Shown in pieces: positions 11,297 to 21,830 of a stretch of DNA of 64,000 bases; within the stretch, counting starts at the first letter, position 1, and every line of letters starts with the position of its first letter. Below the pieces are notes generated by a model. The model had not been told where the DNA came from, did not search any database, and saw only the letters and a list, made by a program, of their open reading frames with translations. Source of the DNA: Toxorhynchites rutilus septentrionalis. Its lineage: Eukaryota > Arthropoda > Insecta > Diptera > Culicidae. The stretch lies in the NCBI RefSeq assembly GCF_029784135.1, contig NC_073746.1:179553788-179617787 (forward strand), in the 5' to 3' direction. The position numbers and the translations under genes are program-made.

Positions 11297-12194
11297 ATTA
11301 AACCTTCCAAAAAAGAGTTTAGGAAATACAGTTCAATGCTTTCTAAAACAATATCCAAAATAATAATAAAACACAAATTGGTTTTTTCATAATTTGTTTG
11401 CCAGGATATGATGAGTATGTGATTTTGGCAGTTGTTCTGGCTGAGCTTATTGATAGTTGGGACTTTCCTGATTATTCAATTTTCACCAATTCTTAAATTG
11501 TTTCCAGATTGAAAGTACAGTAATTTACAATTAGTTCGACATTTAGCTAATTGGACGGACATGTAATGCGACATATTTAGTTGGACATTTTTGTAAACAT
11601 AGAGTTCGGGGTCCAAATTATGACCCCACATTGAAAGTCGACAATGTACCACTGTCATCGCAAATGTTCAATTACAGGTTAAAATTACCTCCAATCCGAC
11701 ACTGAGTGGTGGTAATGTGACGTGCCATTGAATGTAATTTACTGTACAATATGTCACAAGCTGGAAATTTTCCAACTGTGAAAGCTGTGGCGAATGGCAA
11801 ACGCAATCGCTAAACAGAAAGGTTTAGCCGAACAAGATGGGGATATCGAGTGATAACAAAACAATAAACTCTTTAGATTGAAGATAATTTTGTGATCCTG
11901 AAAAGGACCCTTTTTAGCCTGCATGTGAATCCAACGAACGAACAAATCGTAATGAATGTATTTTTTTTGCCATCGCTGCCTTTTAACGCTCATTCGTTCG
12001 TCTCGTTGGACTAGCCCCTTTGGCTGAGTCTGCCGATTTGTCTCTATCCTGTGAGTGTGTACTGCTAGAGTACAAAACGCGCGGACCTCAAAAAAATATC
12101 TCATTTTCTTTCAAACCGTAAACCAGTGTGGTTGTACGGCATCGTTTAACATCGCATCGCATCACATCATATAAAGAAAACAAGCAGCAACGTG

Positions 12195-12586
12195 GACGTG
12201 TGGACGTAACAAAGGAGGACAAGTTAAGGGAAAGTCAAACTCTCACTCGAACCGTGCAGGTCTCCAGTTCCCTGTTGGTCGCATTCACTGATTGCTCCGC
12301 AAGGGTAACTAGGCCGAACGGATTGGTGCCGGAGCACCAGTATACCTAACAGCGATTATAGAGTTTCGGCCGTCAGAGTGCTCGAGTTGGCTTTCAAAGC
12401 TGCTCACGACAATAAGAAAACCCGCCTACAGAACAGAGCACATTCGGTTAGGTGGCAACAACTAGTTTCAGCGAGTGGCACACGTAATCGCAAAACGGCA
12501 GCAGGTAGAAGAAGGAAAAAGTTTGTTTATACAGACTGCTTTGGTGGCAAAACCAGTCACCGTAAAACACGGCGCTTTTCAGGGCC
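12195..12586 (+). pseudogene. Histone H2A-derived pseudogene, copy B (stops and frameshift)
   Basis: From about 12250 the frame reads [13 protein letters not shown], then a TGA, LLRKGN, a TAG, then AERIGAGAPVYL. This is the H2A signature with the arginine and tyrosine codons mutated to stops. A frameshift follows, and ELAFKAAHDNKKTR, the next H2A segment, lies in another frame (about 12385-12425). The N-terminus (about 12195-12250) is degraded but still shows KVKGKS-like sequence. After the KKTR motif the sequence departs from H2A, as in copy A, and ends in the same stem-loop at 12571. It is less deleted than copy A, so the two together show what the parent gene was. Confidence 0.82.
12571..12586 (+). 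promoter_or_regulatory. Histone mRNA 3' stem-loop, copy B
   Basis: The same 16 bases as copy A (GGCGCTTTTCAGGGCC), followed by ATAAAAC. Conservation of this element while the coding part decayed is shared by both copies. Confidence 0.7.
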
Positions 12587-12790
12587 ATAAAACCTTTCAA
12601 AGAAGAGTTATTAAAAGTTTTTCACAATACCAATACATTCTAAAGTGACATAATATGACATATAATATAAACTGATTTATTTTGTTTATGCTTGTTCTTG
12701 AACTTATTGGTGGTTGGGGTCTTTTAAATTGATCATTCAGTTTTCACAAACCCATGCATGGTTTCCGAATTAAAAGTGGCTTCAAATTAC

Positions 12791-13439
12791 AACACATTGT
12801 ATGCAGGATGGCATTAACGAATTTTCTCGGTAGCAAGAACTGCTTCCTTTGGTTGATAACTGATGTTGAAAATTGACTGACGTTACATCTGCATTGTATA
12901 GAAAAATAACTAAGGAGCAACATGATGAGCTATGTATTTCCTGCTGCTCTGTTTTTATTTTAAAGGACTTTAATCCGAAGGTCATCCGTCCCTATATATA
13001 CTGTTGGTTTTTCAGAACGCTTATAACTCGTTTATTTCTCGAAAGATCGTAGAGTTCGTCCCCAAAACCTCAGTTCTTTTTTACTTTTATTTACTTTGTT
13101 TGCGGAGACTACAAATCTTACAATTCATTCGTCTCCGAAACCACAGTTTAAGGTACGGTAATGTACTCAATAGTGAAATATATGATAGTGAATTAGCTAA
13201 TGACCACCTATGCATTCCCTATCACAGCCATCATTTTGATTGTACGATATGTGCATTCGCCGAAAGATGCCCGGCGTTGAACATTTAATAAGTACAAAGC
13301 CTACAGAAAAAAATCAAGTTTGTAAAAAAAACGCAAAAACACAACACCAAAGGTTTTTTTCAGAACCCCCAAAGTCTCACGCAGGAGAAGAAAATAAAAC
13401 AATATATTTAAAATATATATTTAGCAAAAGCTGTCCCCT
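12791..13439. other. No recognisable feature
   Basis: About 650 bp. Small open frames are present, none with a recognisable motif. A degenerate LINE begins immediately to the right. Confidence 0.4.
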
Positions 13440-13948
13440 TTGTATAGTCCTACGTCACTCCGGTTATGTCCCCGACATTACCCACCCGTCTTTTTATTAA
13501 AGATATCCTGTTATTTCGAAATTCAAAACAATACCACACGATGTGATTAATTTCGTGGTAACCTGTACCACAAATAAACCTGCTATCACTAAAATAAATT
13601 CGAAAAAAATGTGCATTCGAGGAATAATGATTAAACATTGTAAAGCAGTATATATTGCAGCCAATTCCGCCACAAACACCGAACAGGGTAAAACACCACA
13701 ACTTTTATTGACCGGTCAAAATTAATAGACGGATTGAACAAAATTGAAGGAATGATCTGGAAACCAGATAAAGCAGATGGGCTTTCCAGGGTCAGAAATT
13801 CATGATATAGCGACATTCGCTTAGTTTGTGCGCCTAAGGTTAGCATTTTTTCAAAGTTTGCTATCACTATCGGAATGAGTGTTTCACAACGTATCAAGAA
13901 ACGGAAAGATAACTCGAAAATTAGAGGCGAACGAACTGCAAAGTTCAA
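13440..13948 (-). pseudogene. I/LOA-like LINE: connection, RNase H remnant and C-terminal zinc knuckle
   Basis: Minus-strand remains of ORF2. The part reading FELSFRFLIRCETLIPIVIANFE (two short frames around 13850) matches the region after the reverse transcriptase thumb. FVAELAAIYTAL (about 13650) is the second motif of a LINE RNase H. HFFRIYFSDSRFICGTGYHE followed by HIVWYC (about 13560) is the C-terminal CCHC-like region. Most of the RNase H between these is deleted and the frame changes at least twice. It continues the piece at 13960-14354 in the right order and orientation. Confidence 0.75.
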
Positions 13949-13981
13949 AGCCTCTTAAAAACAAAGAAGAAGAAGAAGAAC
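13918..13981 (+). repeat. Short dispersed repeat with (AAG)n tail, copy 2
   Basis: 'agaggcgaacgaactgcaaa' followed by 'gcctcttaaaaac' and an (AAG)n tail. It interrupts the LINE between its thumb and connection parts. It is related to the copies at 10820 and 19452. Confidence 0.5.
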
Positions 13982-14354
13982 TCGAAAAGCGCACAGAAAT
14001 AGGAGGTATCCCACCAAGTGCCTGTTATGGATCGGAGAAAATTTATTCTTTTCTGACATTTTTGTTTCAAGTGGCCTATGTGTTTACCCCATGTGGAGGC
14101 AAACACAACTCCTAGATACTTGAATCTCAACGAGTACCTAATTGTTCTACCCAAATGTATTAAGTTACTGTTGTGCAAGATGGTGTTTTCTTGAAAACAC
14201 AACCATATCTGACTTTTCAGTAAAAAAACTCAATACCCAATTAAAAGCCCAATCAACCAAATTATCAAGAGAAATCTGCAAGGGATTATCAAAATCAATG
14301 CTGTCTATGCCCTTTACCGACAATACACAATCACCTGCATATTGTCTCAGAGTA
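13960..14354 (-). pseudogene. I/LOA-like LINE: reverse transcriptase palm and thumb
   Basis: Minus-strand RT fragment. TLRQYAGDC carries the catalytic YADD motif with the first D changed to G. It is followed by a 'VVFSRKH' segment and, after a frame change, by LRFKYLGVVF and CQKRINFLRSITGTWW (about 14130-13990), the typical thumb of this LINE group. The upstream end at 14354 is exactly where a TA-target MITE begins, and coding resumes beyond it. The altered catalytic aspartate and the frameshifts show it is dead. Confidence 0.82.
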
Positions 14355-15155
14355 GGGGAGCCGTGGAAAAGACGGACAGGGGGGTATGATGGACAGGTGG
14401 TTGATTTGTATAGTTGCATTATGAATTTCAAATTTCTGTCGATGGAAACCTCTTTTACATGTTATTCTACGATATTTTAACCATCCTATGACAATGAATA
14501 CTGATCAAAAGTGAAATGGGGAAAAAAAACCCAAAGTCAAACATGATGTAGTTTTTGCGGCTTCGACATTAAGCATTTTGAGTGATTTAATTGCAAAATT
14601 GAATTCGCTGATGGTTATACTTCGGTTTGTGAGTTGACAAGGAAGCGATATCAGGTATGAACGGAAAAGTAAATTCTTTCGTAAGTGGTAAATTCAAATT
14701 ATTGAAATAATTGCAATGGTGGGGTTGAAAGGGACAGTCACATCCTTAATCACATCCAATGCATGATGGAAAGTGAAGGGAATAATATTGAACTCTTTTT
14801 TATATTGCTTTCTCTTTTTGTTCTATTTCAGTTACTGGACGCATAAACACTGAGAGAGAGCGAAATGATACCTCTCGCGAGCGATAAACTTCTACGCTTC
14901 GTATATTATTGACCTGTCCATATTCCCCCACTACATTTCCATTATACCCGCATCGATGAAAATGGTCTAGTTTTCGGTTTGTTTCAATTTCAGTAAAAAA
15001 CACGAAAAAAACACATTTTATAAAACATTTGGCCTATTATTTCGAAAACCAGTATATTAAACTGTAAGAAACTGCTTTTAAATTTTGGAAAACATGAGTT
15101 TCCAAAGAGGCAATTGAATTTTTCCTTAACATGTCCATCTTACCCCCATCTCCCC
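14355..15155. mobile_element. TA-target MITE inserted in the LINE (GGGGAG ends)
   Basis: 801 bp bounded by inverted GGGGAG ends and by TA duplications at 14353-14354 and 15156-15157. Subterminal 'AAGACGGACA' on one side faces 'AAGATGGACA' on the other. Removing it reconnects LINE sequence on the two sides. No transposase is encoded. The elements at 30560-33717 and 47361-49742 have related ends. Confidence 0.8.
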
Positions 15156-15977
15156 TACAGTTTCCTGACAAACAAACATCAATGTCTAATAGCGAATTCG
15201 TTTTTAAAACTGAGTCAGTACCAAACTGACTCTGTAATAAAAAAAAACGTTTTCAGTTTCACGAATGCGGTGGTTTGTTGGTGTGCGTTATATAGTCTGA
15301 TTTGTTTATATTTACGACGGCAAATGTACAGTGTCGACGTCTGGTGGTGATATTAGTGCTTGGGAGGTAAATTGTTCTCCATCAGATCAGAAGGGCCAAG
15401 TGCAGTGTAAACATATAAAAGTTTGAATGAAAATTTTTACTTAATATTGTTTGATTACCTAACACATGTAGTTCTGACACTCACTTAACCATTTGTCGAT
15501 GCATTTCCTGTTTGTTCCACAAATAATTACTATTATAATATAAAACCATCATTAGACACAGTTTTCGTTCAATATTCTGCGATATCGGAAAAAAACTTTT
15601 ATTTAATCACATAAAATAAATATCCGATACGTTAAAGTAAATTTTCATTCATAATTTTGATTTTGAAATGTATTCCACCTGAATATCCATCATTATTTTC
15701 ACCTCCCAATGAAAGCACACGTAGCTTAATGCCGTCTACTCTACTCTTCAAAATCAGAATCCGAATTGGATTACGATTCAAATAATACAAAAGCAAAAGC
15801 AGCAGGTTTTCCATTTTCATAGTCTTTATTTTTAGATTTTCCAAAACAATATTCGGAACTTGACAGTTCAGTATAGTTGTATTGGTGAACCCGAGTGCCA
15901 ACCCGTGAAACATCTCAGTGCGAAACTAACAGCTTTCGGGGCGAACTAGTGCGACACTGAGTGCGAAACTGAGTGAA

Positions 15978-18254
15978 TAAAAATGAGTGGGTTATATCTA
16001 TGATATAACCGCAAGGTTGACGTGGGACTACCTTAGCTTAGAAATTATTTGATGGTATTGATGAAATACTCGACAAAAAAAATTAGAGGAACAGAGTGCG
16101 AAGTCGGAAATTTTGAGTGGTTTTTGACATGCTGTATCTTCGTGAAAAATCAACGCACATCGATGGGAGGTGCATAATTTTGAAGCTAGAACTTTCAGGT
16201 ATTAGAATATTTTACGTACATATTTTTATCTTGGTGTGTGTAGGTGTAGTGGGCAACAATATCGGGAAGAAAAAACTATTTTTCTTTCTTTTTTCAAGAA
16301 TTTTCTGGACCAACACAATTCTTTGCCAACCAACTCAACAGCAAATCCAATTAACCTCATCAATCAGTTTTTTTTGGTTCCGAAAACGTTCCTGTAGGAC
16401 CTTCCCACACAGAGATATTTCAATTTGAATGAAAAATTACCGCTTCGTCTTTGATGATGAATAATTCGATAAACAACCATCGTACCGCAAATTGGAAGGC
16501 AGTTTTGAAATCTCCAATAAATTCTGTACAAGGATATTTTGTTACTTTGACGAAAAAAAATTATTTAATTTTTTTGCATCGATTTCAAAAAAGGGTCAAA
16601 ACAAGGATTTTCATAGTGCTTTACAAAATTCACTGTGGTTCTGCAAATATCGCAGTAAGTTCTAATATTTGCAGGCAAATTTTTAGCCTAGTCCATTCTC
16701 TCAACATCTGTGAACGTTTCATATTGATAGGTTTAGCTGTTTTTTCTAGCCGATTTTTCAAAGTTTGGAGTAAATTAGAGTTGCATTTAATCGCAATCGT
16801 ATCAGAAGTACAAAATCCTGCGCGACTCTCAGAACGAACGATTCGTATCTCTCGTTTTCATGCGTTTGTAGGTACAAATATTGTAAGGAGTGATGATACT
16901 CACACATATTCACCCACAAACTCATAAAGACGAAAGTTACAAATCGTTCATTCTGAGAATCGTGTATGATTTTATACTTCTGGTACGGTTTCCGATTAAA
17001 TGCTCCTCTACAGCATGTCAAAAATCACTTAAAATTTCCGACTTCGCATTCTGTTCCTCTAATTTTTTTGTCGAGTGTATTTGCTTTGTGAGTAAAAATA
17101 TTGAACAAATGCCATGTAAGGTTAATTCATTGCATTGTGATAGATTATGCTCTTCGTTACAAGTAAATTTAATGACAGTCCTTTTACGTTTGGTATGATG
17201 CCTAGGACAAAATATGTGAATGGGAAAATTATCAAACGATTATTTTATTTAACATTTCCCCCTGAAGTTTGCAGTTTGTTTGTTCTCTCAAGTGTACGTA
17301 CTGCTCGAAACGCGAATTTGCTTGAAACTTGAAATTTCATTCGCCTCTAGTGTATGCATGATTCTCCCAGGTTTAGAAGACCGTGTTAGGGAAACTTTTT
17401 CTAGTCTGCACAAAGGCAAGAGAGTACAGAAGTACTCGCAGTTTCCATTTATTTGCAAAGCCGATTTCCCCAGACACCTTGGTTTTGAAGTTTTTGAACA
17501 CATTTCAGTGGGAACAAAAATGCTCCTGACTTGCACGTATTTGCAATGCCAATTTCCCCACGCTCCATGGATTAGAAGTCTGTGTTAGGGAAACACATTT
17601 CGGTCGGAAGAAAAAAAACTCCCGATTTGAATCAATTTGCAATGCCAATTTCTCCACGCTCCATGGATTAGAAGTCTGTGTTAGGGAAACACATTTCAGT
17701 CGAAACCAAAATACCCCCGACTTGCATGAATTTGCTTTGCCGATTTCCTCCAGGCACCAAAGTTTCGAAATCTCTGTTAAGGAACACATTTCTGTGGGAT
17801 CAGAAGCTCCCTAAACTTTCACGTGTTTGCAAAGCCGATTTCTCCAACGCTGCTTGGTTTTGAAGTCTGTGTTAGGGAACACATTTCGGTGAGAACAAAA
17901 ATCCCCATACGTTCATGTATTTGGAATGTTGATTCCCCCAAGGCTGCATGGTTTTGATGGCTGTGTTGGGGAAGCTGTAAATCGGGCCAATCAAAACGAG
18001 GTAGTTAGGGCGTTTAGATAACGCTAAACATTTTACAGTTATTCAATTGTTTATCTAATGAAGAATAACATTTTATTAATTGCGATAGATGCGTAGAAAT
18101 ATTCCCTACCAATTGATGCAAACATCTTTCCGATCCAGTATGAAATGTTCTAGTTGTAAGCATTCGAAATCTTTCATTTTTTCCTGCATGTTCGGTGTTT
18201 ATGTTTTCATTTTACCCCCCATATATTCCGGTTAGACGTAGTCTCACGTCAAAA
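15978..18254 (+). repeat. Hairpin-ended repeat with TTGACGTGGGACTAC termini, copy A
   Basis: It starts with AAAAATGAGTGG, then a 9-bp perfect stem with a three-base loop (15990-16010), then TTGACGTGGGACTACC. The other end, read inward, is TTTTTGACGTGAGACTACGT. An inverted, shorter copy occupies 19029-20514 and partial copies lie near 8.6-9.2 and 10.2 kb. The interior carries ~95-bp tandem subunits. Short open frames inside are not convincing genes. Confidence 0.65.
17370..17990 (+). repeat. ~95-bp minisatellite inside the hairpin-ended repeat
   Basis: Units begin 'gaagtctgtgttagggaaac' and recur at 17575, 17671, 17767, 17862 and about 17956 (spacing 96, 96, 95, 94). Each ends in a segment reading 'tttgcaatgccaatttc' or a variant. 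The same units, inverted, fill 19.3-19.86 kb. Confidence 0.85.
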
Positions 18255-18324
18255 AAACGTTTTGACAGCAGTTAGTGCGGCACTGGGGTTGAAACTGAAC
18301 AAAAACGAATTCGCTATAAGACAT

Positions 18325-19028
18325 GAACCTTGAGGAAGACTCATGTAGCTTATCCGTAAAACTGGCGAAAAGCCATGGGAAAAACTCGTATGTTTCTCAC
18401 TCATTAGGTTAAACGAAAAACTATTTAATTTTGGAGAAAACCCATTTAGATGAAGTTTTTGAAAAAGAACTTCAATGGAAACTGAATCAAACGCACTCTT
18501 GATATCTAGGAACATTGATGCCATTTGTTGCTTTCTACACAAGGCAATGTCAAACATTAGTTCCTTTGTCTCTAAGAAACCCGAACTGCGAAGGTGAGAG
18601 AAGGTTGTTAGATTCTATCCAGCTGTCTAAACGACATAGAATCATTGTCTCTAATAATTTACAAATGCAAGAAAGCATTGCTATTGATCTATAAGAATTA
18701 TGATCAGACGCAGGTATACCAAGTTTCAAAATAGCTATAACTTTAATCTGTCGCCACACATGCGGAACAACGTTCTGCTCAAGAAAAACATTGAACAATT
18801 TCAACAAACGTTTCTTCGCATTATCAAGCAGGTTTTTTCAATAAGTTGAATTTGATCCTATCTGAACCCGGAGCCGAATTTTTACATGATAAAAATGCAA
18901 GAGCAAATTCAGCCATACTGAACGGAGATGTCTCCAAGAAGGAGCGGGGGCTGGGCCTGGGCATATCTTCTTGGCAAAATCAAAGATCCACCTTTCGGTA
19001 CATTCAACTTGTTGACGCCAATAGCCTC
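18325..19028 (-). pseudogene. I/LOA-like LINE: N-terminal reverse transcriptase
   Basis: Minus-strand RT with recognisable motifs in order: KRGYWRQQVE just after the right-hand junction, APGSD-like sequence, FLEQNVVPHVWRQIKVIAI, NSYRSIAMLSC, SQFGFLRDKGTN, then, after a frame change near 18550, FLDIKSAFDSV (catalytic motif A) and LPQGSC (motif B). Motif B is where the 3.1-kb TIR insertion starts. The right boundary at 19028 is the edge of repeat copy B, beyond which the endonuclease half of the same LINE continues. Confidence 0.85.
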
Positions 19029-19451
19029 TTTTTGACGTGGGACTACGTCTAACCGGAATATATGGAGGGTAAAATGAAAACCTAAACACAGAACATGCAG
19101 GAAAAAATGAAAGATTTAGAATGCTTATAGCTCGAACATTTCGTACTGGATAGGAGAGATGTTTGCATCACTTGATAGGGAATATTTCTACGCATCTATC
19201 GCAACTAACAAAATGTTGTTTTTCATTAGATAAACAATTGAATAACTGTAAAATATTAGGCGTTATCTAAACGCCCTAACTGCATCGTTTTGATTGGCCC
19301 GATTTACGGTTTCCCTAACACAGCCATCAAAACCAAGCAGCCTTGGGGAAATCGGCATTGCAAATACATGAAAATAGGGGGACTTTTGTTCTCATCGAAA
19401 AATGTTCCTTAACACAGACTTTAAAACCAAGCAGCGAAATCGGCATTGCAA

Positions 19452-19528
19452 ACACACGAAAGAGCCTAAAGGCGAGTGAACTGAAAAGTTTAAACCCTCT
19501 TAAAGCCAAAAAGAAGAAAAAGAACACA
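19452..19528 (+). repeat. Short dispersed repeat with AAG-rich tail, copy 3
   Basis: 'gcgagtgaactgaaaagttt' followed by 'aaaccctcttaaa' and an AAG-rich tail, inside repeat copy B. The sequence 'acacgaaag' occurs on both sides, a possible target duplication. Confidence 0.5.
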
Positions 19529-19865
19529 CGAAAGTAGGGGGAGCTTTTGTTCCCACCGAAATGTGTTCCCTAATATAGATTTCTAAACCAAGGTGCCTGG
19601 AGAAATCGGTATTTCAAATTCATGCAAGTCGGGGGTATTTTTGTTCCGACTGGAATGTGTTTCCCTAACACAGACTTCAAATCCATGAAGCGTGGGGAAA
19701 TCGGCATTGCGAATTCATACAAATCGGGGGTATTTTTGTTCCGATTGAAATGTGTTTCCCTAACACAGACTTCAAAACCGAGGTTTCTGGGGAAATCGGC
19801 TCTGCAAATAAATGCAAACTGCGAGTACTTTTGTCCTCGCTTGCCTTTGTGCAGAGTGGAATATG

Positions 19866-19991
19866 TCTTTCAACGCTTCTGGCTGGTTCGTCACTTTTCC
19901 TTCCATTTTGGAAGAGTGTCGGGAGTGAGAATTGAATTCGTGATCTTGAGCGTGAGAAGTATGGATGTTACCTCCACGCCAGATCGGCTCC
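19866..19991 (-). mobile_element. tRNA-derived SINE, copy 1
   Basis: On the minus strand it begins GGAGCCGATCTGGCGTGGAG, which covers the pol III A box. A degraded B box (ATCACGAATTCAATTCTC) and the shared 'cactcccgacactcttcc' middle follow. It lacks the AGCTGAAAATC end seen in copy 3. It is inserted in a ~95-bp unit of repeat copy B. Confidence 0.75.
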
Positions 19992-20164
19992 ACAGGAATA
20001 TGTCTGTCCTAACATGATCTTCTAAACTTAGGAACCTGGGAAAATCGTGCAGCCACTAGAAGCGAATGAACTTCCCAGTTTCAAGCAAATTCGAGATTCG
20101 AGAAGTATGTACACTTTTGGGATGTAAACTTCAGAGGGAAATGTAAAATAAAATAATCGTTTGA

Positions 20165-20226
20165 TATTTTTTTTTTGTCTTTATTGGAAAGATTTTCAGC
20201 CTTAGGCTGGTTCATCAAACGTTTGA
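20165..20226 (-). mobile_element. LINE/SINE 3'-tail fragment (GATGAACCAGCCTAAGGCTG)
   Basis: On the minus strand it reads GATGAACCAGCCTAAGGCTG, AAAATC, an AATAAAG word and a poly-A run. The same tail ends the I-type LINE at 26.66 kb and resembles the 3' half of the SINE. Confidence 0.6.
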
Positions 20227-20514
20227 TAATTCTTCCGTACATATATTTTGTTCTAGTCATCATACCAAACGTAAAAGGTCCGTCATTAAATTTACTTGTA
20301 ACGAAGAACAATCAATCACAATAAATGAATTGACTTTACACGGCATTTGTTCATTTTTTTCACTCACAGAGCAAATATATTGAACTCAATTGAATTTGGA
20401 AACTGTTTCATTCAATCAAGAATTTAATCAATACAAACGAATGATTGCTAAGCTAAGGTAGTTCCACGTGAACCTTGCGGTTATATCATAGATATAACCC
20501 ACTCATTTTTTTTT

Positions 20515-21290
20515 GGCTTTAATTACGCTTTCGAATTTACGCTCCAACGTAACGTTCGTTTCGTAACGTTTCGTAACGTTCGCAGGTGTCCGATTTACGC
20601 CAATCCTTGAATGCATTCGATTTTGCTTTATAAACATTTGTACAATCTTAATCCCACCACAGATTAAGAGGACGCCTGCGAAACGTGTCCCAGGAAAACG
20701 CTTCGTCTGAGCATCAAAAGTACTATCATGAATTAATGCAGCTACAAAATTATATTCTTCTAACGAGGGTATCTCATGAACTAATGCCACTGATTCTGAA
20801 ATGATTGAAGAATATCTCTTCCAATCAATGATTCTAGATAAATCATGCTAAATGTTTATAGTTGCAGACGATTTAGAATAATTTGAAAGAGAAATGATGG
20901 TGGGCAAATAATTACTTCCATGTGGTTCTTGGATAACATTCCAATAATAATCTAATGATAAAGAAAGAGAACAAAGGGATAAATTCAAGTGACTTGGTCG
21001 GTCTGATGATGGAGCAATTCTTATTGTGTCACCTGTATTCAAAATTGCCATTTAGGTAGCATTTTGTAATAAATACCTATGAGAACTCCATAGGAATCAT
21101 CCTGGTCTAAACGAACAATATTGAAATCATTGATGTTTAACACATTGTCCGAACGAAGCCATGTTTCAGATAGAGAAAATACATCACAATTTAAAAAAAT
21201 TGAGCATTTGCTTGAAAGAGTCAAGTTTTGGAACAAGACTTCCACAATTCCACTGTAAAATAGTAGATTGCTCTGTTCCATTCAATAAAT
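20515..21290 (-). pseudogene. I/LOA-like LINE: endonuclease domain
   Basis: Minus-strand AP-endonuclease-like domain that would nick the target DNA for reverse transcription. In order it reads LSETWLRSDNVLNI and NIVRLDQDDSYGVLIGI (about 21170-21070), then LNTGDTIRIAPSSDRPSH and NVIQEPHGSNYLPTIISL (about 21040-20900), where the usual SDH is changed to SNY. The linker VALVHEIPSLEEYNFVAALI, ending ERKFESVIKAKK, follows at 20790-20520. Part of the middle of the domain is deleted and at least two frame changes are present. It joins the RT part across repeat copy B. Confidence 0.8.
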
Positions 21291-21559
21291 TGGGCATAGA
21301 AATTAATAAAGGAGAGGAGGGGCCACTTTGAAACCATTTGCTTAGCAATCCGACTGATAGTGGGAAGCCAAGCAGAAATGAGACATTTCAAAAAATCTGA
21401 AACTCCCAAAATATGAAAGATCCATCTAACAATTGGAGATGAGGAAAACCTCCTGAAAATGATTGATATTCAGGAACCGATTGAGAAGCAAATCTGGAAT
21501 GACTTGACAATTCAGGGAATTGAACGTCAAAGTTAGAGGAGGTTATTGTTGGAAGGAAC

Positions 21560-21830
21560 ATAAAAATGAGAAGAAACTTCTGGTTGTTTGGAGGATAATC
21601 CTCTTTTTTTAGAAATCTTGGAGGAGGAAGTATTTTTTTCTCTTCCTGGCTCTTCCCGGGATTATTGGATCAAACGTAGTATCCGATCCATCATCATCCG
21701 ATAAATCAGAGAAACGATTTTCTGAATCCTCGGATACCTGAGGTGAAGCTGCCTTGAGTATATGAGCAAAGGTACGCTTAGAACGATTCTTGTTTGAGGG
21801 TGCGTTTTAACCTAAATGTAACTCCTAAAC
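21560..21830 (-). pseudogene. Possible ORF1 (Gag-like) C-terminus of the I/LOA-like LINE
   Basis: On the minus strand a frame reads NRSKRTFAHILKAASP, then acidic SDLSDDDGSDTTFDP, then basic RARKRKK before a stop. An acidic-basic tail just upstream of the endonuclease, in the right strand and order, suits the ORF1 C-terminus of this LINE. No zinc knuckle is visible, so this rests mainly on position. Confidence 0.4.

Larger units (their letters stand above)
10870..12790. repeat. Tandem duplication of a histone-derived block, period 1,290 bp
   Basis: The stem-loops at 11281 and 12571 are exactly 1,290 bp apart. Both blocks share an upstream 'ttcaaaccgta', the H2A-like segment, the 'cgcaaaacggcagcaggta' word, the stem-loop, and a downstream 'cttattg.tggttgggactt' segment near 11450 and 12705. 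The two copies have diverged by indels and substitutions. Confidence 0.7.
15182..18324. mobile_element. 3.1-kb TIR-bounded insertion in the LINE (ATAGCGAATTCGTTTTT ends)
   Basis: A 17-base repeat ATAGCGAATTCGTTTTT at 15189-15205 is repeated in inverted order at 18301-18317. On both sides the sequence outside belongs to the LINE reverse transcriptase (LPQGSC on the right, DID plus CLSGNC on the left), though about ten RT codons are missing at the site. Inner subterminal sequences on both sides share 'agtgcg(a/g)cactg' words. It contains no recognisable transposase and is itself opened by the repeat at 15978-18254. Its family is unassigned. Confidence 0.6.
19029..20514 (-). repeat. Hairpin-ended repeat, copy B (inverted relative to copy A)
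   Basis: From TTTTTGACGTGGGACTACGT at 19029 to the hairpin at 20479-20499 and ACTCATTTTT near 20505, it mirrors copy A. It is shorter because the segment matching 16.05-17.1 kb is largely absent. It holds a nested SINE and a short repeat. It sits inside an A run of the LINE between endonuclease and RT, and coding sequence matches up on both sides. Confidence 0.65.

Noticed and set aside
17280..17863. Overlapping frames with repeated 'CVSLTQTSNPW' or similar words
   Set aside because: They follow the ~95-bp minisatellite units and have no start or domain logic.
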